A stretch of 64,000 bases of DNA from Megascapheus bottae (GCA_024803745.1 JANJXV010000128.1:2068001-2132000); one strand, 5' to 3'; positions 1-15,330 are shown, numbered from the stretch's first letter. Translations and numbers: made by a program. Notes: generated by a model not told the origin, from the sequence alone.

Positions 1-168
1 GAGGCCTTCTGGGCAGGGTTTGGCCAGGTGCAGTTATAAATTCTGAAGGCAGATTGTAGCAACTGAATAAAAACCGGCTGGTGTGTCTGAGCAAAGAAAG
101 AAAGCAGACGAAGAGTGACTGTAAACCCCAACTATGACCAGGAAGAATCACAGAAATATGTATAATAC

Positions 169-411
169 AGCCGGCACGTGGTGGATCAGCCTGTAATCTC
201 AACTACTTAGGAGCCTGAGATCTAAAGATCACAGTTTGAAGCCATCCTGGGCAGAAAACTCCATGAGATTCTTATTTCCAATGAACCAGCAAAAAGCAAG
301 AAGTATAAACATGATTCCAGGGATAGTGTCTTAGCCTCAAGCAAAAGAACAGCACCCAGGTCCTGAGTTCAAGCCCCAACACAAATAGCAAAACAAATGA
401 ATGAATGAATG
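169..411 (+). mobile_element. B1-Geo SINE
   Basis: B1-like left half joined to a decayed Geo right half; the tail is (GAAT)n. Confidence 0.75.
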
Positions 412-551
412 GACATTTGTAAGTAACTATTTTGAAATATCTATTCAGGAAAGAGTCATTATGTACCCACTTCATGCTTAGAATCGCCATGCCAAGCACT
501 ACCGAAAAATCAACTACGGTATTGAACTATTCCCTGTGTGTGTATGTATAT

Positions 552-700
552 AGAGGCCTCAGGGCCTGGGCGTTATTCGTGAGCTTTTACACTCAAGTCA
601 CACTTCTACTTCCATGTTTTTGCTGTTATTAGAGATTAAGAGTCTCATTGACTTTCCTTCCCAGGGCTGGCTTTGAACTAAGATCCTCAGATCTCAGCTT
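552..700 (-). mobile_element. B1-Geo SINE, partial
   Basis: Reverse-complement Geo then B1 segments with internal losses. Confidence 0.6.
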
Positions 701-755
701 TATTCAGTGGCCTCTTCTTTATTTAAAGGGTAGAACAGCCAGAAAAGGCCATACT

Positions 756-1005
756 AAGCTGGGTTCTGGTGGCTCACACCTATCATTCCAAGTACTCAGG
801 ATGCTGAGATAGGAGGATCGAGGTTTGAAGCCAGGCCAGGCAGGAAAGTCCAGGAGACTCTTATCTGCAACAAACCATCAGGAAACCGGAAGTTGGGCTG
901 TGGCTCAAGTGGTAGAGCACCAGCCTTGAGTGAAAGAAGCTCAGAGACAGTGCCCAGGCCCTGAGTTCAAGCCCCACAACTGACAAAACAAGAAGAAAAG
1001 AAAAG
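756..1005 (+). mobile_element. B1-Geo SINE with target-site duplication
   Basis: Full composite followed by an A/G-rich tail. The flanks repeat gaaaaggcca plus act, one mismatch between, suggesting insertion of B1 and Geo as one unit. Confidence 0.8.
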
Positions 1006-1134
1006 GCCAGACTGTGGAAGCACAGTTGCTCATCTAAATGGAGAAAGTGACTCTGGTTTAAATCATTTTCATTTTCCACTGCACTTGAACACTTCTAGGC
1101 AGGCTGAGCCGGGTTGGGGGGTGGGGCACGCTAC

Positions 1135-1263
1135 CTGGAGGCTTGTGCTGTTGTCAGAAAACGGGGAGCTGAAGAAGCCACTCACGATGCTCATGACTGA
1201 CTCTGTGACACATTTCTCCAGGAAGATGTCTGCGTGCTTCCTGTCTGTGGTGGTGTTGCAAAC
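1135..1263 (-). CDS. ITPR2: ITPR2 exon 29 (last in window): regulatory solenoid, residues ~1459-1501
   Basis: 43 codons, phase 0/0, [20 protein letters not shown] to NSTSLQ. Acceptor aacag, donor gtagcg. The preceding intron is 5.6 kb. The rest of the gene, including the pore, lies to the left of the window. Confidence 0.96.
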
Positions 1264-2227
1264 CTGTTGTAGAAGACAAATGCGTCCACTGAATTCCTTC
1301 CACCATAACTCAATATCCAGCTGCTGAACAACTGTCCCCCAAAGAGTTCCCCACAGCAATGGAAAACCTTCCCCTCCCTTCCTTCTTCCTTTTCTTCTGT
1401 TTGTTTCTTTCTTTACTCCTTCCTTTGTCTTATGCATTGCTTCCTTCTTTTCTTTTTTTTAATCCTAACTCAGGTTCCCTTCTTTCCTCTGTCCTTTCTT
1501 TTCTTTGTCCTAATCCTGCCTTCCTTCTTTCCTCTTAATTCTTTCTCCCTTTCTTCCTGTTTCATTTTCTTTCTTTGTCCTAATTCAATTTTCCTTCTTT
1601 CCTCTGTCCTTTTCCTTCCTTCCTTCCTTCCCTCCCTCCCTCCCTTCCCACCACTCTTTCTTCCTTGGGGCCAGCACTAGGATTTGAACTCAGGGGCTTG
1701 CTCCTTTGTTTTTTTCTACTGATTCATTGAAGGTAGGAGTCCCTTGGATTCAAATGGCTTTAAACCACAAGCCTCAAACCTGGAGGTTCTTCTTCAGAGA
1801 AGAAAAGTAGCAGAAGCCATGGCTGGCTCAGGGACAGTTGTCTGTCCTGTGCTCCACTGACACCTCCTCCAATGTGGCATGAAGTGGGGTGAACTGTCCA
1901 CTTCAAAGAGTGACAGGATACACTGGTGCCAGGAGCTCACGCCTGTCGTCCCAGCTACTCAGGAGGCCGAGATCTGAGGATCCAGATTCAAAGCCAGCCA
2001 GAGGGCAGAGAAAATTCATGTGACTCTTACTTCCAATTAAGCCAGAAAAAAGTGGAGGTGTGGCCCAAGTGGTAAGAGTGACAACCTTGAATGAAAAATT
2101 TAAGGGACAGAGCCCAGGCACTGAGTCAAGCCTCAGAGAGGAGGAGGAGGAGGAGGAGGAGGAGGAGGAGGAGGAGGAGGAGGAGGAGGAGGAGGAGGAG
2201 GAGGAGGAGGAGGAGGAAGAGGAGGAG

Positions 2228-2292
<65 letters not shown>

Positions 2293-2425
2293 GGAGGAGG
2301 AGGAGGAGGAGGGAGAAGAAGAGGAGGAGGAGGAGGAGAAGGAGGAGGGGGAGGAGGGAGAGGAGGAAGAGGGGGAAGGGGGAGGGGGAGGAAAGTGTGT
2401 CATTGCAAAGACTCGTTTCATAATT

Positions 2426-2461
<36 letters not shown>

Positions 2462-4223
2462 ACAAACCCACCTAGGAAACGTGGAGCTAAAAGAAAAGGA
2501 AGCAGAAGGGAAGCACAGAAGGTGTGACGAAAGTCTGGAAAATGGAAGCAATTTAAATGGGTAAAAATGGCAGCTAGACATTCTTGAGTTATCCAGAATT
2601 TTATATTTAAGTTCTGTCCTTTCACCAAATCAAAAAAAAAATTAGCAAATGTCATTTAATGAGATACTGCTTTAAAATTTTTCACATAAATCCAAAAGAA
2701 AGAAAGGAAGAAATTAAAAACAAAATCTCTTTTCAGATTGTGTGCTCTAGAATTTTCCATTTGTTTTAGAATTTTCGGCTTGAAAACTAGAAGTGCTAAT
2801 GTCAATTTCTTTTTTTGTGTGGCACCCAGAGATGCTGTTAGACATAGTTAATTTGAGTATTGCTAATGTTATAAGGTTATTGTAGAAAACAGCTGAAGGA
2901 AATGAGTTCTGTTTAAATATCTAATCTAACCATAGTTTAGCAGGGACTGGAACATGTAAGATATTTAAATCACAGTCTTCTTTATGTCTCCCAGATTCCA
3001 AGGTTCCAGGACCCACAGTGCAGGCTGACATTAACAGCCCCTTGCCCTGTCTATTATATTTTCTTACACATCCCTGCCTGTGATTGCGTTTCATTCACAA
3101 ACTAGCCACAGGAAGTGATCTGTAACATACAGGAAGGAGCTGAAACAAATATAAAAGTTGAGTGGAAGTTCCTCTCATTCTTTTTCGCTGTCTCTGCCTC
3201 TCTCTCTTGTCCTTTCTGTTCCTCTATCTCTCTGCTTCTTTGTGTCTCTATATGTCCGTCCATCTCTCTTTGTGTGTCATTCATTCTGTCCATTTCTCTG
3301 TCTCTCCTTATCTCTTTTTTTTCTCTCTGTCTGTCTGTCTCTGTCCCTCTATCCATATCTGTCTCTCTATCCCTCTGATGTCTCTCTGCCTGTCTCTCTG
3401 TCTCTATCTGTTTCTCTGTCTCTGTATCCCTCTCTCCCTGTCTCTGGCTTTTCCTCTCTCCTTCTAATTATATCATTGCATTTTATCTTTTTTTTTCTTT
3501 GTCAGAATTGGGACTTGAACCCAGACCATATGGGCTACTGAATGAGTGACAGGCTAGTGACAGAGACAGCACGAATGCCAGGGAAGACTAATGTCCCAGG
3601 CTGTGCAAAATACGGGGAGGAATTCATCCTGCTTCTCAGATTGGTGTGCAATACTGAACTTCAGAATTGCTTTTTTCTGGAATTTTCCAGAAAGAAGTTT
3701 CAAAGAGCAAAACAATGGGAAAGGGGCTCACTGCAAATGTTGGTAAACTGAACGAATCAACTAATTTAAAACATGAAATTAGAAGCTGGTGACTCCACCT
3801 GTATCCTTCACTACACAGGAGGCTGAGATCTGAGGATCACAGTTTGAAGCCAAGCTGGAGCAGGAAAGCCCGTGAGACTCTTTATCTCCAATAAACTACA
3901 CAAAAAGCCAGAAGTGACACTGTGGCTCAAGTGGTAGAGTGCCAGCTTGAGCAAACTAAGTTCAAGGACAGTGCCTAGGCCCTGAGTTCAAGACTCAGGT
4001 CTTGCACCAAAAACCATGACCCCCCCCCCCAAAAAAAAAAACCACTAACAAAAACTCATGAAAGAGAAACTAAAGACTGCTTTTGTTTCAGGTTGACTTT
4101 GTAAACCAGTCTGCCAAGCAGGAAAATGGAATGGACCTTCAGGGATAATTTATAAAATCAATTTTCTCAAGACAGATATGAACTGACACTGGCTTTGCAT
4201 GTCTGTGTGCTTGCACTAGGATG

Positions 4224-4265
<42 letters not shown>

Positions 4266-7200
4266 TTTGTGTTCCTAAAACTATGTGAAACTTGATCTTT
4301 CCAATATATTTTTGTTCGCCTTATAACTATCATATCACAGAACACCCCCCAAAAAAGCAGGAAGCCACCTTTCTAATTAAAACCTTTAAAACAAATGTAT
4401 GGGGTGGGGGAGGAAAGAACCTAATCAACTGTGTAATATTTCTTCATCCTATTGTTTGCTTATTTTTATTACCTCTTTATAACAAAGATTGGAGGTGGCT
4501 CAAATCAAATCTCATCACATTAAAATATCTTTTTATGGGTAATATATATTTTTTAAAGTTTCAATCTGATTACCCATATTAATGACAGAATATCACTTCC
4601 TATGAAACAGTTTTGTGCACTGTTGTTGTCTAAATATGTCATATTAATTCTATCATTCGGATGTACCATCATGATTCTATCTGTTTTGGGAATGAGTTCA
4701 GGGAAATTCACATTCACAAAACTACAAATCATTTTCTTCAGGATTTCCTACTTATGTTTTATATGGCTTTCCACTTATTGCTTTCTTCATTGCTTTATTT
4801 ATTCCATTCATTTATTTAGAAAGGCAGTGGATGGTCCCTGGGACCTACTTGAAAAAATATTCCTATTTGTCTTGTAAGATAATATATGAAAATGGATCAA
4901 GGACCTTGAGGTAAAAGCAGATACCCTGAAAACTTTACAAGAAGGAATAGGAGATACGCTGGGTCTCCTTGGCACAGGTCGAAACTTTCTTAATAAGGAC
5001 CAAGAATCACAACAAATCAGAAAAAGTTTGGACAAATGGCACTGCATTAAACTGCAGACCTTCTATATACCAAAGGACATAGCTAGCAAACTAACTAGAA
5101 AGCCCACAGAGTGGGAGAAGATCTTCACTGGCCTGCAACATACAAGGGCCTCATATCTAAAATTTGATTTTATACCTACAGCTCAAAAAACTGAATCTCT
5201 CAAGAGTAAATCCTCAAAGAAACAACCATCCCATTAAAAAGTGGACTAAAGACTTAGAGACTTCTCTGAAGAGGAAATAAGAATGGCTTACAGAAATTCT
5301 CGACATCTCTGGCCATAAAAGAAATGCAAATCAAAACAACTCTAAGATTCCACCTCACTCCAGTTAGAATGGCCAGGATCAGGAAAACGAATAACAACAG
5401 ATGCTGGAGGGGATGTGGCCAGGAGGGATCACTACTACACTGTTGGTGGGAGTGAAAACTCCTTCAACCACTATGGAAAGCAGTATGGAAATTCCTCAAA
5501 AGACTAAACATAGAGTTCCCCTATGACCCAATAATTCTACTCCTTGGCATTTACCCAAATGTCCAGAAACAAGGACATAAAAAAATCCACTAACATAACG
5601 ATGTTCACTGCAGTATTATTTACCATACCTAAGATATGGAACCAACCCAGATGCCCCTCAGTAGATGAATGGATCAACAAGATGTAGTATTTATACACAA
5701 TGGAATTCTATGGTGCCATCAGAAAGAATGATATCGCCCCATTCATAAGGACATAGAAAGACTTGGAAAAAAATTATATTAAGTGAAGTAAGCCAGACCC
5801 AAAAGAACATAGGCTCAATGGTTTCCCTCATTTGTAATAATTAGTACACATCTAGGACTCTCCTAGCAGAGGATTACAATAGGGTAAAACCTAGATGCAT
5901 AAGGCCATATAAGATGAGACTAAATGAAAGGATCTCCAGGATATGAAAACAAGAGCTTTATATTGTGTGATTATTGTTCTTAATGTACTATGTGATTTTT
6001 CTTCTCTTTTGTTGCCCTTTGGTTAACCTCATATTGTTACAGTATCTGATTTGGTTAACTGGCATATTGTATATACGTTTATTTGTTTATTTGAAACAGG
6101 AAAGGGAAGGGGGAAACAAGATAATTAGGAGGGGGTGGGAAGAAGGAAATGGGGACAAAAACATGAGAATGGGTATCCTGAGTATCTGGGATTATAGGTG
6201 TGAGCCACCAGGTCACACAGGGATGTGAAATTTTCTCATGGATATCATAAGCCTGTCAGAATCCACCATACCTGTAGTCTGCAGGTATAGTCTCTCTTAG
6301 AAAATCAGAGTGTGCTAATGATCAAAAGTCAGCTAGTACCATCTAAGTAAAAAATTGTCTTTCAGGAAAGGTCTTCTCACATTAGTTGTAAGAAGGTAGA
6401 CAGATGCTATGGCTCATACCTATCATCCTAGCTACTCAGAAGGCTTGAAATCTGAGGATCATAGTTCAAAGCCAGCCTGAAGCACTTATTTCCAATGAAC
6501 AACCAAAAAGCTACAAGGGGAAGTACGGTTCAAGTGGTAAAACACCAGCCTTGAGCAAAAAAGCCCAGGGAGAGTTTGAGACACTGAGTTCAAACCCCAG
6601 TCCTAGCATATCATAATCGTAATCATAATTATTATTATTTGCTGTGATATATACTATATTAGGTAGTTTGTTTTTATCAACTCATTAACTCTCACAATCT
6701 TATAAAACTCACAAACAAGTTGATGAATGAAACGGATTGGGTCAAAAGGTTACCTTGCAAATTTTTACCCAGATGTTTGATGTTGAATCAAAAGACATGT
6801 ACAGTAACACCATTAAAGCAAGAGGCCTACTCCTTACCCTGGCCATATCCACCAGAAAGTTCTCAAAGAGTTTCCAGATGTGGTTGCTGGTATAGATTTC
6901 CTTCATTTCCACCTCTGTGTCCACATAGCAGTGATTCACGAAGTTCACATACGCAATCTTCACCTGCGCAAAGGCAAATGCAGAAGACATGTCATTTTCT
7001 CCATCAGTTATTGTCAAGCGGCAGTTAAGAAAGGGTCCATAAGACCCATTCATTTCTACTTCATGCTTGCTGGGATGGTGCTATACCACCTGAACCACGC
7101 CTCCAGCCCCTCTGAGTGTATTTGGTATCTACTCAAAAAGCATTTTTACTTCCCCTAGACAAAGTGAACTGTAATCCAGCAATAGATTGGCTCAGGCCCA

Positions 7201-10200
7201 AACGTTGGTGTAAGAAGGAGCAGTTAGTTCAAAGCAAATCTATTATCTTTGAGACACTAGGCATAAAAAAACAGGAAAGATCTAAGATCAATGAATAGCA
7301 AAAAAATCATTGTAATCATGTCAGGGGTTCATGGAGTCCAGGTTAGAATCCTAAGGGACAGAGAACCAGATTTCACACCTCAGGGAGACCCAGGGTCTGA
7401 GTGCTCTAAATCAACAATCAACAGTGGAGGTGGAACAGTGGCTCAGGTGGGAGAGCACCAATCTTGAGTGAAAAAGCTACGGACAACACTCAGACCCTAA
7501 GTCCAAGCTCCAGGACTGACACAAAAAAGAAAAAACTAAACAAAATAATATCAAGAGCAGGGCATATATCCACCCATATATACCCATAGGGTAAGGAGAT
7601 AGTTGAGCCAGTCAGAGTCACATCAAGGGTTATACATCACTCTCTATACAGATCTATCTATCTGTCTGTCTATCTATCTATCATGTATCTACTTATCCAT
7701 TCATACCAATCCATCTATCATTATGCGTCATTCATCCATCCATCATCCATCTCTCTGTTTATCTATCCATCTATCATCCATCTATCTCTCCAATTGTCTA
7801 ACATCCGCCATCTGAGTCCATCTGTCCATCATCCATCTATCTGTGCATCTACCTGTATATGTTTACCATCCAACTGTCTGTCCATCTGTGCATTTCTCTG
7901 TCTACCATCCGTTTATCACCCATCTACCTATCCATCTATCATTCATCTATCCATTTATCATCATCGATTTGTCCATGATCTATCATCTGTCTATCTGCAT
8001 ATCACCCATCTACCTACCTATCCATCATCCATCTATCCACCTACCTGCTCATCTAATTCTCTATCACATATCTGACTGGATCTGTCTATCTTTATCCATC
8101 TATCTGCCTATCATCTATTTATCATCCATCTATGTGTCTAACTGCTCATCTGTCTATGACACATATGCCCATGAGTCCATCTATCAATTTTATCATCAAT
8201 CTGATGACCGACCTGTCAACCTATGCTCCTATGTACCAAAGACTCTCTGTAATTTACATATGCCATATGATTATAATTTTGAACCCCACAAAAGTCCTAC
8301 CAGGTACATACTATATTTGACTATAAAATTATGGAAACTGAAGACTAGAGAAGTATCCACTTGAGCAAGTCACAAGATTAGGACAACATGAATCTGAGAT
8401 TCTGACTCATTCTTGTTCTCCATCAGAAACCTACTCATTAAGTGTCAGCTTTTGTTTGGGCAATATAAAAAGAAAAATAACAGAAAAGTCATCCATGACT
8501 CTCCCAGTCTACAATCTTGAGAGAAAATGTGAGACCAAAGACATCTGTTAACTAAGAAAATTCACTGTCAGGCACCCATAGCTCATGCTTATAATCCTAG
8601 CTGCTCAGGAGACTGATGTCTGAAAAATCAATTTGAAGCCAGCCCAGATGGGAAAGTTCATGACACACTGATCTTCAATGAAGCAGTAAAAAGCCAGAAG
8701 TGAAGCTATGGCTCAAGTACTAGTATGTGAGTATTGAACAAAAAAAAGGTAAAGGGACAGTGCCCAGGTCCTGAGCGCCTGGACCCTGAGTTAAAGCTTC
8801 AATATCACCACATAAACAGACCAATGAATGTCCATATATACACATACACCTATGCATGCATATATATACGTAAAGGCCTGCATACACGTGTACATGCAAA
8901 AACACGCATGTATGTGCACATATACATGTGTGCACATATGCATGCATACACGTGTGTGGTGTGTCCACATATCCTGAACTATATGTGTGTATATAGGTGT
9001 GTACATATATATATGAATATGTGGATACCCATGTGTTTATTTATATATACACATATTAATAGATTACATATTATGTGTTTATATACATGCTTACAATTAT
9101 AAATATGTATATTTATATTTATGATTGTTTTTATGATGTGTATGTATGTATATATACATAACTAAGTCTATATGCAAATATGCACGTGTGCATATTTATA
9201 CCCACATATATATAAGTATATGCATGTATGCACACCATTAAAATGTATATATGTATATTGCGTGGGTTGCATGTGTAATTTACATGTGTAAGTGCACGGA
9301 TGCACGCGCAGCCAAGCCCCAGCGGAGCGCGCATGCGCGAGCACCCCCTCCTCCCCCCTCCCGGCGGCATGCGCATGCGCAGGCTCACCTCCGGGATGCA
9401 GTCCTCGTGCGTGACCACCCTCACGATGTCGTCCAGCGGCAGCAGCGAGTTGCACTTGATCTCCGTGTAGACGTTCTTGCCCTCGGTGCAGGCAGCCAGC
9501 AGCTCCACTAGGGTGACGTGGTAAGCCAGGGGACCGTTCTCGTCCCCCCGGGCCCTCTCGGAGCACATCATGTGGAGAAGGATCGGGAAGGACGCTCGGT
9601 CGTTGTAGAAGATTAGCACGTCCTCGCCGCCATTGATGAGCTGAAAGGATGGGGCCAGTGCGCATGCCCGCCGCGCATGCCCGCTGCCCTTCCCCAGACC
9701 CCGCCCACCCGCACAGGAAGGAGCGCTGTGCTATGTCTGTATGGACATCTCCTTCTTGACGAGGTGTCCAGGGCGGGGGCCGCATTCGATCACGGGCTTT
9801 CCACCCCGCCAATCCACCTCTCCAGATCCGCCCTGACGGGAGGGCCCCTCTCACCCGCCCTCCCTCTACTCAAGCATGTCTATGTAGGAACCAAAGCAAG
9901 ATGGTGGAGCGACCAGACTCGTGTGCCAAGTGATCAGGTTTTCCAACGCTATGTGTTTTCTCTCTCTCTCTGTCCTCCCTTTTCCCCCCCACTGAAGGAA
10001 GATCTGGGAGGAAAACCTTTCCCAACTTATTCCCTCCCTCCCTTCCTTCTTCCCTTTCTTCCCTTCTTTCTTTCTTTTTTTCTTTCTTTCTTTCTTCTCT
10101 TTCTTTCTTTTTGCCAGTCCTGGGTCTTGAACTCAGGACCTGAGCACTGTCCTTGGGTTTTCTCAAGGCTAGAGCTCTACCCCTTGAGCCACAGCACCAC

Positions 10201-13200
10201 TTGCAGCTTTCTCTATGCATATGGTACCAAGGAATCGAACCCAGGGCTTCATGCATGCTAGGCACGCACTCTACCACTAGGCCAAACTCCCTGCTTCCTT
10301 TTTATCTCTAAATATCTCTAAATTGAAGTAAAATCCATAACTAAGTATACCATTTACAAAACACGGAGACTCATATTTTTTTTTTTGCCAGTCCTGGGTC
10401 TTGAACTCAGGGCCTGAGCACTGTCCTTTCTTTTGCTCAAGGCTAGCACTCTACCACTTTGAACCACAGCCATCACTTCCAGCTTTTTCTATGTATGTGG
10501 TACTGAGGAATCGAGCCCAGGGCTTCATGCATGCAAGGCCAGCATTCTACCACTAGGCCCCTGCTCCCAGCTGGAGACAGGGTTTCCTTGTGGGGGCGTA
10601 CCTCGGTCATGACCATGTCCTGGCACTTCTTCACATACTTCCCGTCGGCTTTGACGATGGTCTGCAGGAAACGCAGGTACTGCACGTGGCGGCCGTGGGT
10701 CTCGATGGAGCGTACAAAGTGCTGCACCACGCGCTCGCTGATGTCGCTGCACAGGTGGTAGTTGTTCATGAAGATATGCCTCATGGTTTCCGCTTCTAGA
10801 AGCTACACAGACGAGAAAGCAGAGCCTCGGTGTTCATGGCCAGCTTTCTGGCTTCCAGAGCTCACACTCCCACCCGCCCTGGCTTAGGATAGAAGCAGAT
10901 GGGGGATTGTTCTGTACAGATCTAGCAAAGGCAACCAGATCGTGGACTTTTCAGTGACATTTAACTCGCAAAGGAATCTCACATTGGAACCGAGAGTTGT
11001 TTTCTGTTTCCTGCCAGTCCATGGGGCTTGAACTCGAGGCCTAGACACCATCCCTGAGCCCCTTTGGCTCAAAATTAGTGCTCTACTCCGTGAGCCACAG
11101 CACCACTTTTGGCTTTTTCTGTGATTCAATTGAAGATAGCAGTCTCATGGACCTTCATGCCCCTAGCTGGCTTCAAACTGTGATCCTCACGTCTGCCTCC
11201 TGAGTTCAGTTGTTAGGATGACAGGTGTAAGCCACCGGCACTCAGCTAAGTTTTGTTTTGTTTTTTTTTTTTTACTCAAGAGTGGTACTCTACCACTTGA
11301 GCCATGGCTCCATTTCCAGCTGGGTTTTTTTGCTGGCTAATTTGAAATAAGAGTCCCCCAGACTTTTCTGCCCTGGATAGCTTCAAACCATGATCCTCAG
11401 ATCTCAGCCTCCTGAGATTACAGGGGTGAGCCACCAGCACACAAATCAAGTGAATTCTTTTATATGAAGCCAGCATGAATTTATCTGTGCAGGTCTTCTA
11501 CCAAATGTCCTAAGATCATTAGAAATCGAGCTCATAAAGGAGTTTCGTTGGAGAAAAGAAATGTTGAGAACAGAGTTCCTCAGATTAATTTAATCCTCTA
11601 TTATTCAGAGTTAGTTCTTCCTGAAGAATTACTTAAACACACTGAATAAAACCTTCTTAACCCAAAACTTGGCTTTCTCATATTTATCCTTGGTATTTTC
11701 ACCTAACTTTTGCTTCTACCAAAACTTTTTCCTAATATTATCTAGGAAAAAAAAATGAAACTTTTTTTTTTGCCAGGCCTGAGATTTGAACTCAGGGCTT
11801 TATCCCTGAGCTTCTTTTGCTCAAGACAAGCCCTCTACCATTTGAGCCGTGAGCCATCAGCATCTGGCTAAAAATGAAAGTTTTACATACAGAGTTTTTT
11901 CAAGTTATTGTGAAAGTTTAAAAAGTCATCTATTTCAGGGACAGAATCTCTGTATGGCAAAAATAAACACTCAAATAAACCAGCCATCTGCTGCTACTAA
12001 ACCCAGCTACTCAGAAGGCTGAGATCTGAGGATCACAGTTCAAAGCCAGTTACAGGCAGAAAAGTCTGTGAGGCTCTCATCTTCCTTAAACCATCAGAAA
12101 ACCAGAAGTGGTACTTTGGCTCAAAGTGGTAGAGCACCAGCCTTGAGCTGAAGAGCTCAGGGACAGCGCCCAGGCCCAGAGTTCAAACCCCATGACTGAC
12201 CAAAACAAAACTATTCAGCAATCCTAAAATGAATGTACCATTTATTAGCACAAAGATCAGTCACTCCTATACTTACGCCTGGTGTTAAAAACAAATTCAG
12301 ATGTTTGTGAAGGAGAGCTTGATTTTGTGGGTTCCCTCGACAGAAATTCTGCAGGAACGTGTGGGCCAGAGTCATTACTTCCGTCATTTTCTCATCGTTC
12401 TGAAAATCAGAAAGTAGTGTACAATACAGTCACAAAGCCAGGTCCAAATAGTATAAATAAAAGCAGGTCCCCACAAGCGTGAGTGCTGTTTCTCTTCATT
12501 GTTATTCATCTCCTGCTTAGCCTCTGTGTCTCTCCTCTCTGTGTTCTAGATCTTTCTCAGATTGTCATTTTTTTCTCATATATTTGTTCTGCTCCCCCAC
12601 CCCTTTCTCGCAGTTCTTACTGACAATTTCCTCCAACATTTATTCCTCCCCCATCTCTCTCCCTCCTGACACTTTCTGTTGGTTCCTTCTCCTGCCCTGC
12701 CCCTCTCCTCTATGTCCGTCCTTCCTTCCTTTCTTTCTCCCTTCCTTCCTTCCCTCCTTCTTTCTTTCTTTCTTTCTTGTTTTTTTTTTTTTTTTTTTTT
12801 GGCCAGTCCTGGGCTTGAACTCAGGGCCTGAGCACTGTCCTTGGCCTTGTCTCAAAACTAGAGCTCTACCACTTGAGCCACAGCAACATTTCCAGTTTTT
12901 GAGTAGTTCACTGGAGATAAGAGTCTCACAGGGACTTTACTACCATGATCCTCAGATCTCAACCTCCTGAGTAGCTAGGACGACAGGCATGAATCATCAG
13001 TGCCTGGCTAGAAATCTCTTATTTTTAATCCCATCTTTTTTACTGGTCCTAGGGCTTCAACTCAGGGCATAATACTCCCGCTGGACTTAGCTTTCTCAAG
13101 GCTGGTGCTCTACCACTTGAGCCAAAGTTCCACTTCCAGCTCTTTGGTGGTTCATTAGATAAAGAATCTCACAAGCCAGCCCAGGCTGGCTTTGAACTGC

Positions 13201-15281
13201 AATCCTCACATCTTAGCACTTAGTAGTGCAGGCACAAGCCACCAGTGCCCAGCAGAAAAGAAAAAAAACACCTTGTTTTACACCTAAAACTCACACAGTA
13301 AAGCCAGAAGTAACAAGAACAAACCTTTTCATAAGGTATCTGTAAAAGATCCAGCACCACAGAATGAGCACCCATATTTTTCAGGAGTCGTTGATTCTGG
13401 TTGCGACATTTTTTATTCTGTACACAGAGCTTGCTCAGCCGGATCAAAATCTTTAAAAAGAAATAAAGTATTACTTATAATCAACAGAAATACCTTATAA
13501 AAGTTATTGTTATCATATATATCATATATATTGTTTCGTTTAGTTTTATTTATTTATTGTGGGTCATGGAGTTCTTTCTGGGCATTGTCCCTGAGCTCTT
13601 CAGCTCAAGGCTACCTCCCTACCCTTGAGCTAAGCCCCACTTCCCATTTTCTAGAGGTTAACTGGAGATAAAAGTCTCAGGTCCTTTTGTGCCCAGGCTG
13701 GTTTTGAACCTGGATCCTCAGATCTCAGCCTCCTGAGTAGCTGGGATTACAGGAGTGAGCCATCGAGCCGGGTTGCTGTCATTTTGTTTATTGGTGCCCA
13801 TAATGAAGCTTTGAACTCAACGATTCACTCTCTTGCTTGGCTTTTTATCCAGGGTAGTGCTTACCACATGAACCACACCTCCAATTCTGGCTTTTTGCTC
13901 ATTCACTGGAGATAAGAAGCTCACGAATTTCCTACAGAAATGAAATCCTCGTATCTCACTCTCTCAAGCAGCAGCTTAGGAGTAAGTGTGAGCTCACTAT
14001 ACAAACTGGGTTTCAGGTTAATATGACCTATGTCTAAAAACACTTGGCTGACCTCTTTCACAATCCGGTAGTTATTGCTTTTATTGCTGTCAATCTGAGG
14101 CGCCTTCAATCCATCCTGCACAGGGCTTAGAATGTTTGATTCCTAAAACAAACACAAACAAGCAAGATGAAGCCATCTGCATCTTCATAACCAATTTATT
14201 TTGTCCCAAACTGAACATCCACTCTGCAGCCATCTGACCATACATTATTTCTCAGCTTTTTTGTTCAATTTGTTTTATATTTTTCTTTTTGGGTCAGTTG
14301 TGAGGCTTGAACTCGGGGCCTAAATGTACTGTCTGAGCTCTTGTGCTCAAGGCTAGTACTCAACCATTTGATCCACAGTACCACTTCCACCGTTTTCTGA
14401 GTAGTTTATTACAGAGAAGAGTCTCACGGACATTTCTGCCCAGGCTGGCTTTGAACCGTGATCCTCAGATCTCAGCCTCCTGAGCCAGCTTCAATTTGTG
14501 TTTGATCAACTCGCTGGTTCCTTGACTTGAGTAAACCTTATCAATGACTGTGATCTAATAAAAGTTAAACTGCAACATTAATGACTCTCCCAATCACTGA
14601 TAAGTTACATTCAAAAGTTCTACATAGGGCTATTATTAAATATATGTAATGTTCAGAAAAATAGGCTGATTTTATACAGTATAGAAAAAAACTCCAGAGC
14701 AACAAAAGACATAATTTCATTTTCAAGAATAAACTATAAAGAAAGAAAGAAAGAAAAAGAAAATTTAAAAAAAAGAGCCTAATGTAACCAATGAGCACAG
14801 AGAGAAAATAAAGAATAATTTAATCCAAAGATTCTCTGCCAGATCACCAGGACTCTTGACATTTGCCAAGAGTCATGACTTGAGGTCAAGCAAGTATACT
14901 TAGAGCTATGGAAATGAAGAGGAAAATGAAAACTTAAATGAACAACCATATTTCAAGTGACTAGATCCATAAAGCTTATTTGCTATGCCAGAAAGATCCA
15001 AATATTTCATTATAATCATCTTTCTTGACGCATCAAAATGAAACTCAAGTCAGAGGCTAGTGGCTCACACCTGTCCACCCAGCTACTCAGGAGGCTGAAA
15101 TCTGAGGATCATGGTTCAAAGCTAGCCTGGACAGGAAAGTCAGTAAGACTCTTTTCAATGCATCAGTAAAAAGCTGGAAGTGGAGCTGTGGCTCAAGTGG
15201 TAGAGTGCCAGCCTTGGGTGGAAGAGGGATAGCCCCAAGGCCGTGAGTTCAAGTCCTAGCATTGGTCCACACATGCGTACA

Positions 15282-15330
<49 letters not shown>

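Noticed and set aside
2060..2437. Long open frames encoding poly-Glu, poly-Arg or poly-Ser
   Set aside because: They are translations of the GAG repeat on different frames, with no splice or homology support.
4602..4877. A 91-codon hydrophobic open frame
   Set aside because: AT-rich intron DNA; no recognisable family, promoter or splice context.
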